DNA from: JBAYZQ01 sp041672385
GTDB taxonomy: Bacteria > Spirochaetota > Spirochaetia > Sphaerochaetales > Sphaerochaetaceae
Length of the DNA: 8,689 nt
NCBI GenBank assembly: GCA_041672385.1
Contig: JBAYZQ010000092.1
Coordinates: 1-8,689 of the forward strand
Direction of reading: 5' to 3'
Of this stretch, positions 1-6,373 are shown piece after piece. The notes below the pieces were generated by a model, which worked only from the letters and a program-made list of their open reading frames with translations, was not told where the DNA came from and searched no databases. How positions within the stretch are numbered: the stretch's first letter is position 1; each line of letters starts with the position of its first letter. Both the position numbers and the translations under genes were made by a program.

Positions 1-1
1 C

Positions 2-1960
2 AGAAAAGAAAATGAAAAGCTTAAGCCTTCTTTTACTTTATGCATAAAACCTAAACCAGATAAAGATTCAGAAAAAGATGAAGATGAGGCAATCAAAGAA
101 GATGCAGAGGCTTATTTTGTTGCTTCTTTGATTGAAAGAATGGTAAATACCGATGAGTTTTTAATACCTGATAATGACGGTAAAACTAGAAGACCAAAGT
201 ACAGCGATATTGCAATTCTTTTAAGAAAACTTAGAGTTCAAAGTTCCTTTGAGAAAGCTTTACAAATAAGGAATTTGCCTTATTGTCTTCAAGAGACTAG
301 GGCCTTATTTTCGGATGCGGTTGCAAATGATTTTTATAATGTTTTACAGCTTTTGCTTTTTCCAGATGATAGGCTTAGTTATCTTGCTTTTTTACGTTCT
401 CCACTGTGTAATCTAGATGAAGAAAGTATACACCTAGTTTTGGATTTTGAAGTTTTTGACACTGAAAAAGCTGAAGGTCTTTTAGATTGTACTAATTTTG
501 AAAAATTTAAGCTTTCTTCTTCCAAATTTAATGAATTAAAGAAAATGACTGGTAAAGTACAGTTAACTGAATTGCTAGCTTTTATTTGGAAAGATTGGGG
601 CTATCGTTATTTTCTGATGACAAAAAAAACCAGTCAAATCTTTCTTTCTCAGTTTGATTATTTTTATAATTTAGCAAAACAGTTTGATGATCAAAATAAA
701 ACTCTGGCGGAATTCTTAACCTATTTAAGACCTCTTCTAGGGAGTTCAGATAAAATGAAAGATACTGAAATTCTTCGTGAAAACAACGAAGGTGTTCAAA
801 TAATGACTATTCATAAAGCAAAGGGACTTGAATTTCCAATTGTAATTGTTGCCAATACTGGGAGTGGGTCAGCTTCAAAACCTCCATTACTTGAAAGTTT
901 TGATAGCATTAATGGTCCGATTGTTCTTCCAAATCAAACTAAAGGGGAAAAAGGGACAAAGAATCTTTTGTTTTATTTAAAAAAAGATGAAGAGGCAAAA
1001 AAAGAAAAAGCCGAACTAAAAAGACTATTGTATGTAGCAATGACCAGAGTTGAAAACCATCTTGTGGTGACAGGCTGTGTACCTTTAAAACTTAAAATGG
1101 AAAAATCAAAAGATACCCAGCTTTTGGGTATGCTAGCTTCTTCTTTAAACTTGGATATAGACCAAAGTGAAAGTGCCTTTGATGAAGCCTTAGCCTCAGG
1201 TGGATTCTTGAAACTTGATAAAGACAGACCCTTAGGACTTAATTTTTCTAGATCAGGAGAAATTAGAATTGAAAAAATTGATAATATTGATAGAAAAGAA
1301 GCTTACCTCAAAATGGAAAAATCAAGTGAAGAGCTTCAAAGAGAAAGTTTACCTTTATATAAAAACCCAGAGAGTTTGGTTTTTAATTATCAAGAAAACC
1401 ATATTGCTGCCACTAATTATATTGAGCAAAATCAAAAAGAGTCTAATAGTTTAGAACTCTGTAATCTAGAGGTTGATGAAATAATTGCCACTTATAATAA
1501 AGAGGCCGAATTTGGAACCTATGTTCATAGACTTTTGGAGTTAATTATTCAAGAAGAAAATAATGATGTTGATTTTATGCAAGTTCTGGAAGATTCAAAT
1601 AATTTTAATAGTTTTACTGCAAAAGAAAAGAAAATAGTTTTAAACAGTGCAAAAGTTCTTGTTAATAATTTTCTAAAGAGTAGTATTTTTGAAGAAATAA
1701 GGAGTTGGAAAAAACAAACTGAGGTTGGATTCTTTTACTGCCCAACGGATATTGTTATAGAAGGAAAAATTGACCTTTTAGCTGAAAATGAAAATAAAAT
1801 ACTCATTCTTGACTACAAAACTGACAAGCTCTGGAGTCAAGAAAAACATCAAAGACAAATTGAGTTATACAAAGATGCAATAAGTAAGAAAGTTAAGAAA
1901 GAAATAAGCTGCATTCTTTTTTATCTTAGAGATCCTGATATTTCTTTTTCAATTGATTAA
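2..1960 (+). CDS. addA: AddA/RecB-type UvrD helicase-nuclease, C-terminal part (5' end outside window)
   Basis: This is the C-terminal part of an ATP-dependent DNA helicase-nuclease that resects double-strand breaks for recombination repair. The frame is open from position 2 with no stop, so 652 codons are visible; AddA proteins usually exceed 1,000 residues, so the Walker A half is missing from the window, not from the gene. A TTG at 128 lies inside the open frame and is not a start. In visible-residue numbering, the motif IV-like DIAILLR is at about 69-75, LRSPL at about 131-135, motif V (TIHKAKGLEFP) at about 269-279, and motif VI (LLYVAMTR) at about 342-349. The C-terminal PD-(D/E)XK nuclease shows FGTYVH (His 509), GKIDLL (Asp 591), LDYKTD (Asp 604, Lys 606) and QIELY (Gln 619, Tyr 623), so it looks intact. 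A charged Lys/Asp/Glu stretch lies at about 17-35. The helicase-plus-nuclease order fits AddA; RecB is the alternative, and an adjacent addB cannot be seen. The last 35 bp overlap the convergent gene. Confidence 0.9.
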   Translation, partial: RKENEKLKPSFTLCIKPKPDKDSEKDEDEAIKEDAEAYFVASLIERMVNTDEFLIPDNDGKTRRPKYSDIAILLRKLRVQSSFEKALQIRNLPYCLQETRALFSDAVANDFYNVLQLLLFPDDRLSYLAFLRSPLCNLDEESIHLVLDFEVFDTEKAEGLLDCTNFEKFKLSSSKFNELKKMTGKVQLTELLAFIWKDWGYRYFLMTKKTSQIFLSQFDYFYNLAKQFDDQNKTLAEFLTYLRPLLGSSDKMKDTEILRENNEGVQIMTIHKAKGLEFPIVIVANTGSGSASKPPLLESFDSINGPIVLPNQTKGEKGTKNLLFYLKKDEEAKKEKAELKRLLYVAMTRVENHLVVTGCVPLKLKMEKSKDTQLLGMLASSLNLDIDQSESAFDEALASGGFLKLDKDRPLGLNFSRSGEIRIEKIDNIDRKEAYLKMEKSSEELQRESLPLYKNPESLVFNYQENHIAATNYIEQNQKESNSLELCNLEVDEIIATYNKEAEFGTYVHRLLELIIQEENNDVDFMQVLEDSNNFNSFTAKEKKIVLNSAKVLVNNFLKSSIFEEIRSWKKQTEVGFFYCPTDIVIEGKIDLLAENENKILILDYKTDKLWSQEKHQRQIELYKDAISKKVKKEISCILFYLRDPDISFSID

Positions 1961-3164
1961 CAGCTTCTTCCATTCTCTTAAGAGCTATTTCAATTTGTTG
2001 TTTGCTTGTTCCAAAGTTAAATCTTACAAAATCTTCATAATCTTTACCAAACCAAGGACCAGCATTCATGGCTACATTGGCTCTTATTCCAAAAAACCTT
2101 GAAAGAAGGGAACCTTGCGGACTTATTTCAGGGTCATAAAGATCTTTATTATCCTCTGCATCCTTTTTCACCAAAGGCATTAATGCAGAACAATCTATGA
2201 AAGTAATAAAAGAAGCTTCAGGGTAAATAAACTTCATTTCAGGAATATGGTTCTTGAAATACTTATCAATAAAGGAAGCATTGGCTTGTAAAGTTGAAAT
2301 TAAATCATCTAGCCAAGGTTTTCCATATTCATAAGAGTAAAGAGCAAGAAGACCTCCAGATAGAGCAGGATAACTTAAATGAAGTTGATTAAGACGTTTT
2401 TCAAAAGCTTGGCACTCTTCTTTTGAATTGAAAAGTGTAATGCTAAAATGTTCACCAGCTATATTAAAAGTCTTGGAAGGAGCCATAAAGACAATACTAT
2501 CTGCTCCACATTTCTTTGCTGCAATATTAATAGTGGTATGTTTGAAATTAGGATAAGCAAGATCTGCATGGATTTCATCACATAAAATCTTTACATCATT
2601 TTTTTTACAAATAGAAGTAATTCTTTCAAGTTCTTTTTCGGAGAAAACAAGACTTGTTGGATTGTGAGGAGAACAAAAAATTAAGATTTTATTCTCTTCT
2701 TTTTTACAGAGTTTTTCTAGAGTTTCAAAATTAAGAGAGAAACGGTTTGTTTTTTCATCATAGTTTAAAGGCCAATCTACAATTTTACGATCAAAGTTTA
2801 ATGGAATATCCACAAAGGGTTTATAAGCTGGTCGAGGGACAATTACCGTCCCTGGCATTTGTTCAAGTATAATTGAAATAGAAGTAAGCACACCAGGACT
2901 GATTGCAAAACAATCTTCTTCTAAGTCATAATTATGACGAGTTAAGAGCCATTTTTTGATAATTTTCTTAGGATTATCAAATACTGGATAACCGAAAACT
3001 CCTTTGTCTGTAAGACTTTTAAATTGGTCTAAAGTTTTTTCAGAAATCTGAAAATCCATATCTGCAACCCAAAAAGGCATTGCATCCTCATTTGAACATA
3101 TGCTTTTAATGGCTTTTTTTGAGTACTTAACACAATTAGTACCTGTTCTATCCACGTAGTTCAT
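1926..3164 (-). CDS. MalY/PatB-family PLP-dependent C-S lyase (cystathionine beta-lyase / cystalysin-like aminotransferase fold)
   Basis: This is a fold-type I PLP enzyme of the MalY/PatB branch, a cytosolic family that cleaves the C-S bond of cystathionine or cysteine to give pyruvate, ammonia and a thiol or H2S. Treponema denticola cystalysin belongs to it. From the chosen start the protein is 412 aa. DRTGTNCVKY at 5-14 and PFWVADMDF at 30-38 are typical N-terminal motifs. SPHNPTS carries the ring-side Asn (168), CDEIHADLAY the Asp that pairs with the pyridine nitrogen (196), and APSKTFNIAG the Schiff-base Lys (231). RFNFGTS near 381 has the carboxylate-binding Arg. Between FIDCSAL and the FFGIRANVAMNAG region there is a Lys/Asp/Glu-rich stretch at about 332-348 that looks longer than usual. 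An ATG at 3206 would add 14 residues but has no Shine-Dalgarno and a deeper overlap, whereas the ATG at 3164 has AGAGGA just upstream and gives the usual family N terminus. It is last in the aroA unit and starts inside the preceding gene. Exact substrate is not readable from sequence. Confidence 0.88.
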   Translation of the reverse strand: MNYVDRTGTNCVKYSKKAIKSICSNEDAMPFWVADMDFQISEKTLDQFKSLTDKGVFGYPVFDNPKKIIKKWLLTRHNYDLEEDCFAISPGVLTSISIILEQMPGTVIVPRPAYKPFVDIPLNFDRKIVDWPLNYDEKTNRFSLNFETLEKLCKKEENKILIFCSPHNPTSLVFSEKELERITSICKKNDVKILCDEIHADLAYPNFKHTTINIAAKKCGADSIVFMAPSKTFNIAGEHFSITLFNSKEECQAFEKRLNQLHLSYPALSGGLLALYSYEYGKPWLDDLISTLQANASFIDKYFKNHIPEMKFIYPEASFITFIDCSALMPLVKKDAEDNKDLYDPEISPQGSLLSRFFGIRANVAMNAGPWFGKDYEDFVRFNFGTSKQQIEIALKRMEEAVNQLKKKYQDL

Positions 3165-3960
3165 TATTTCCTCTTTTATAAACTGGTTTAAAATCTGATC
3201 TTTCATTTTTATAGTAAGTCGGATTTTTTAGTTCTTCATATTTTATAGCATGAACTGGGCATCTATGATAACAGCCCCAGCAATCTTGGCAACCTTCAAT
3301 AAAAACGACTTTGTCTTCTTTTAAGGTAATAGCGTTTCCTGGACATCCCTCAATACAGATACCACATTTTGTACATTCTGGTCCTACAATAAAAGGGGAG
3401 GTATGGGTGTTTTCAGCTCTATTTAAATAGTTTTTAAAAGAGTGACCAAGTCCCAATTTGAAAGGTGGTATTTTTACTTTATCATTTTTAATATCTTGAG
3501 CAATTAGTTCTATTTTTTCATCTGCTTTTTCATAGATTAATTGTGTTTTTTCTGAATTCGGAATGGCTTTAAGTGGAACATAGGAATCAACCATTTTTAC
3601 TTTATTACAATAAGAAACATAGCAGTTGTTATAACCAAGTAATCTTTCAGCAATATTAAGAGATTTTGAAACAATACCACCGTAAGTAGTGATTATAAAA
3701 AGATATTCCAAGTTGTTCATTTTTGGATCTGAAAGAATTTCCTCAACAAAAGTTTTAAAATAAGAAACAGGCTTAAAAAAATAGGTTGGAAAGATAATTC
3801 CTAATTCTTTAGGATTATTATATAAAGAAGGATTCTCAACCACATCAGGCATTAAAAGTACTTCATCATAGTTTAGAGCTCTTTTTAGTTTATTCGCTAC
3901 GTAAAAACTGTTTCCAGTTCCAGAAAAGCAAACAATGGTCTTTTTAGAATTATTTTCCAT
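3148..3960 (-). CDS. EFR1-type flavodoxin / 2x[4Fe-4S] ferredoxin fusion protein
   Basis: This 270-aa cytosolic protein joins a flavodoxin-like domain to a bacterial two-cluster ferredoxin domain and presumably moves electrons between FMN and iron-sulfur clusters. Residues 8-25 (TIVCFSGTGNSFYVANKL) form the beta-strand and phosphate loop that bind FMN, and TTYGG at 91-95 fits the second FMN loop. The C-terminal part has two complete CX2CX2CX3CP motifs: Cys 196, 199, 202, 206 and Cys 224, 227, 230, 234, each followed by Pro. No signal peptide or membrane segment is seen. A strong AAGGAG with a 6-base spacer precedes the ATG at 3960, which settles the start. It begins 14 bp after the threonine aldolase stop and its last 17 bp overlap the C-S lyase start. 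EFR1-family proteins are common in anaerobes, but their partners are unknown to me; the sequence does not tell which reductase or acceptor it serves. Confidence 0.9.
   Translation of the reverse strand: MENNSKKTIVCFSGTGNSFYVANKLKRALNYDEVLLMPDVVENPSLYNNPKELGIIFPTYFFKPVSYFKTFVEEILSDPKMNNLEYLFIITTYGGIVSKSLNIAERLLGYNNCYVSYCNKVKMVDSYVPLKAIPNSEKTQLIYEKADEKIELIAQDIKNDKVKIPPFKLGLGHSFKNYLNRAENTHTSPFIVGPECTKCGICIEGCPGNAITLKEDKVVFIEGCQDCWGCYHRCPVHAIKYEELKNPTYYKNERSDFKPVYKRGNNELRG
3169..3174 (-). promoter_or_regulatory. Shine-Dalgarno AGAGGA that decides the C-S lyase start
   Basis: AGAGGA lies 4 bases before the ATG at 3164, within the last codons of the upstream EFR1-type gene. The in-frame ATG at 3206 has only an A/T-rich leader with no purine box. 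This favours the shorter protein and suggests coupling to translation of the upstream gene. Confidence 0.6.
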
Positions 3961-3974
3961 ACAAAGCTCCTTAA

Positions 3975-4991
3975 TTATTTTAACTTAAAATTAATCAAAA
4001 TATCCTCAATGGCAGGAATATCTTCATTTGAAAGATCCAAATTCGTTACAAGCCTAATTTGAGATGAATCTTCGTTGCAAAGAATTCCAACTTGTTTAAG
4101 TTTCTCTATTATTAAAGAATTGTTAAATCCAGGGACTGTAAAGAATACAATATTTGTTTTAACATTTTCCATTTCAATTTTAACAAAAGGATTTTCAGCT
4201 AAAGCTGAAGCAATCTTTTGAGCGTTTTCATGATCATCTTGAAGGCGTTCAATGTTGTTCTCAAGGGCGTAAATTCCAGCAGCTGCAATAATTCCTGATT
4301 GCCTTAAGCCTCCACCAAGCAGTTTTCTTATGGTTTTTGCTTTTTCTATGAATTGATTGTCCCCACAAAGCATTGAACCGACTGGAGCTCCTAAACCTTT
4401 TGAAAGACAAAAGGTTAAACTATCAGTACATTTTCCATATTCTGAAACACTTACATTTTCTGCAAGACTTGCATTGAAGATTCTAGCTCCATCCATATGA
4501 ACTTTAAGATTGTTTTCTTTTGCAAAAGCATAAATTGCCTTTGTGTTTTCTAAAGAGTAAGGATAACCACCAATGGTGTTTTCAACTTCAATCATTGTGG
4601 TTTGGGCCATATCATAACAATTGGGTTTTATTTTATCTTTAAAATCAGAAACATGAAGAATTCCATTTTTGCATTCAATACCAATGGGAAGTACTCCAGC
4701 TATTGCAGCGCAGGAGGCAATTTCATGATGAATTATATGGGCTAAACTTGAACAAAGGACTTCATTTTGACGTCCACAGTTTAAATAAAGGCTAATTAAA
4801 TTTCCCATACTTCCACTGGAAATAAACAAAGCTTTTTCTTTTCCAGTTATTGAAGCTGCCATTTCTTGAAGTCGATTGACTGTCGGGTCTTCATTGTATA
4901 CATCATCTCCAACTTCGGCTTGATACATGGCTTTTCTCATTTTAAGACTAGGTTTTGTAATCGTGTCACTTCTTAGATCATAATATTTCAT
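3975..4991 (-). CDS. ltaE: Low-specificity L-threonine aldolase
   Basis: This PLP enzyme of the beta-eliminating lyase family cleaves L-threonine or L-allo-threonine to glycine and acetaldehyde, giving the cell a glycine source. The protein is 338 aa, the normal family length. DLRSDTITKP at 5-14 and VGDDVYNEDPTVNRL at 27-41 are hallmark N-terminal motifs. His 85 in SSLAHIIHHE is the likely residue stacking on PLP, HMDGAR holds Asp 167 and Arg 170, and SLTFCLSKGLGAPVGS holds the Schiff-base Lys 198. The LLGGGLRQSG segment near 224-233 is also typical. The start ATG lies only 3 bp after the aroA stop, and an AAGGA about 10 bases upstream sits in the last aroA codons, so it is very probably translated from the aroA message. 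No active-site residue appears to be missing. Whether it prefers threonine or allo-threonine cannot be told. Confidence 0.93.
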   Translation of the reverse strand: MKYYDLRSDTITKPSLKMRKAMYQAEVGDDVYNEDPTVNRLQEMAASITGKEKALFISSGSMGNLISLYLNCGRQNEVLCSSLAHIIHHEIASCAAIAGVLPIGIECKNGILHVSDFKDKIKPNCYDMAQTTMIEVENTIGGYPYSLENTKAIYAFAKENNLKVHMDGARIFNASLAENVSVSEYGKCTDSLTFCLSKGLGAPVGSMLCGDNQFIEKAKTIRKLLGGGLRQSGIIAAAGIYALENNIERLQDDHENAQKIASALAENPFVKIEMENVKTNIVFFTVPGFNNSLIIEKLKQVGILCNEDSSQIRLVTNLDLSNEDIPAIEDILINFKLK

Positions 4992-4994
4992 TTT

Positions 4995-6263
4995 TTATAT
5001 TTCCTTTTTTGTTACTTTATCAAGCAATTTAAAGAAAGAAGGGAAGGTAACATTAACAGCATCAATATCATCAATTATTAAATCTTCTTTACATCTAAGC
5101 CCAATAATTGCAAGAGCCATAATTATTCTGTGATCTTCACATCCCGAAACATTTCCTCCATTTATTTCTTTTACCGGTTGGAAAGAAAGTCCATCGTGAA
5201 ATTCAGTTACATTGGCTCCTAGCTTCCTTAAAGCTTGATACATGGCTGAAATTCTGTCTGTTTCTTTTATCCTAGCCTGAGAAACGTTAACAAGTCTTAC
5301 TGGTTGACTAGAAAAAGCACTGACACAAGCCAAAATTGGAAGAGCATCGGGCATTGAATTTAAGTCAAAGACTCCGCCTTTAAGGATTTTCGGGCCAGTT
5401 ACAGTAACAGCATCATCATTCCATTGTATATCACAACCCATGGAATAAAGGATTCTTAGAATTCCTTTATCTCCTTGAGGATCGTCTTGGTTCAATCCAG
5501 TTACGGTAATGCTACTGTTAGTTATTGCTGCTGCTCCAAAGAAAAAAGAGGCACTACTGAAATCACCTGCAATTGTTAAATCTAAACCTTTATATTTTTG
5601 ATTACCTTCAAAAGAAAAAAATTGAAGATCTTGGTGTTTAGAATATCTTATTTTTTGGTCGGTTAGATAATTTTCAGTAATTTTAACATAGGGCTTTTCG
5701 TAGAGCAAGGGGACTTGAACATTACACTTTCCTTTGGCCAGTGGACAGCCTAAAAGTAATGAACTAAGGTATTGGCTTGTGTGGCAAAGGATTGTTGTTT
5801 TACCACCTTTAATAGGTCCTTTGATAGTATAAGGGGGAAATCCTGTTTCATTTTTTACTTTGACTCCTAAATCTCTTAAGCTGTTTAGAAGGTTTTCTAC
5901 CGGACGTTTTTGTAATTGTTTGTCACCAGTGAAAGTAATTTCTCTGTTCAAACTTGCAGCCATTGAGGTTGCTAAATACATCGAGGTTCCAGAATTTTTA
6001 CAGTCTAGCGTAATTGGTGATTTTTCTGTTCCAACATTAGTAGCATCAACAAGGAAATTGTCATTTTCATCCGTTTTGATAATTGCCCCTAAAGAAGTGC
6101 AAATATCCACGCAAGAAGAAATGTCAGCAGAAAAAAGAGGGTTTCTTACTATTGATTTTCCTTTGGAAAAAGTTGCTACCAACAAAGCTCTGATGGTTTG
6201 ACTTTTTGAGGAAGGAATTAAAATCGAGCCTTTTACACAGGCTTTATGTATTGTTTTATTCAT
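4995..6263 (-). CDS. aroA: 3-phosphoshikimate 1-carboxyvinyltransferase (EPSP synthase)
   Basis: EPSP synthase joins shikimate-3-phosphate and phosphoenolpyruvate in the sixth step of the shikimate pathway to chorismate. The protein is 422 aa, normal for the family. Visible motifs: PSSKSQTIR with Lys 20, Ser 21 and Arg 25; NSGTSMYLA at 90-98; GDKQLQKRP with Arg 120; TSQYLSSLL at 162-170; AGDFSSASFF at 232-241; MPDA with the catalytic Asp 306; RIKETDR with Glu 334 and Arg 337; and EDHRIIMA with Arg 379. Two usually basic positions differ: the Arg that follows the NSGT motif (NAGTAMR in E. coli) is Tyr 96, and the Lys of the C-terminal KTFP motif (E. coli Lys 411) is Val 405. The other substrate contacts I can place are kept, so I expect an active enzyme, perhaps of a divergent class. 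It is the first gene of the four-gene minus-strand unit, has no clear Shine-Dalgarno, and its promoter may lie directly before the ATG. Confidence 0.93.
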   Translation of the reverse strand: MNKTIHKACVKGSILIPSSKSQTIRALLVATFSKGKSIVRNPLFSADISSCVDICTSLGAIIKTDENDNFLVDATNVGTEKSPITLDCKNSGTSMYLATSMAASLNREITFTGDKQLQKRPVENLLNSLRDLGVKVKNETGFPPYTIKGPIKGGKTTILCHTSQYLSSLLLGCPLAKGKCNVQVPLLYEKPYVKITENYLTDQKIRYSKHQDLQFFSFEGNQKYKGLDLTIAGDFSSASFFFGAAAITNSSITVTGLNQDDPQGDKGILRILYSMGCDIQWNDDAVTVTGPKILKGGVFDLNSMPDALPILACVSAFSSQPVRLVNVSQARIKETDRISAMYQALRKLGANVTEFHDGLSFQPVKEINGGNVSGCEDHRIIMALAIIGLRCKEDLIIDDIDAVNVTFPSFFKLLDKVTKKEI

Positions 6264-6269
6264 GGGCTA

Positions 6270-6298
6270 ATTTTACTCTTGTTTTAAAAAATTCACAA
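6270..6298 (-). promoter_or_regulatory. Candidate sigma-70-type promoter for the aroA-ltaE-EFR1-C-S lyase unit
   Basis: On the minus strand a -35 TTGTGA (6298-6293) and a -10 TAAAAT (6275-6270) are separated by 17 bases. The -10 box ends only 6 bases before the aroA ATG at 6263, so transcription would start at or next to the ATG. The stretch is very A/T-rich and other boxes could be drawn, so this is a prediction by eye. Confidence 0.45.
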
Positions 6299-6319
6299 TA
6301 TTAATTTATCTTATTCATT

Positions 6320-6350
6320 AAAAAAGGTTCCCAATTTTATTTTGGGAACC
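6320..6350 (-). terminator. Rho-independent terminator downstream of oppA
   Basis: GGTTCCCAA (6326-6334) pairs perfectly with TTGGGAACC (6342-6350) as a 9-bp stem around a 7-base loop. Read on the minus strand the stem is followed by six T (complement of 6320-6325). It lies about 24 bp past the oppA stop and before the candidate aroA promoter, so it separates oppA transcription from the aroA unit. Confidence 0.88.
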
Positions 6351-6373
6351 CTTTATATTTCATCAAGATTTAT

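Noticed and set aside
128..130. TTG as start of the helicase-nuclease gene
   Set aside because: The frame is open and reads as protein back to the first base of the window, and helicase motifs I-III must lie further upstream.
1269..1454. Open frame of 61 codons on the plus strand
   Set aside because: It lies wholly inside the helicase-nuclease gene in another frame and is a Lys/Ile-rich low-complexity translation of A-rich codons.
1975..1984. Palindrome CTCTTAAGAG just past the helicase-nuclease stop as a terminator
   Set aside because: It has no loop and no following T-run, and lies in the coding region of the C-S lyase.
3165..3206. Upstream start for the C-S lyase (ATG at 3206)
   Set aside because: There is no Shine-Dalgarno, and the added 14 residues are not part of the family N terminus; the ATG at 3164 fits better.
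5860..6201. Open frame of 113 codons on the plus strand
   Set aside because: It is antisense to aroA, whose conserved motifs cover the whole stretch; the translation has no recognisable domain.
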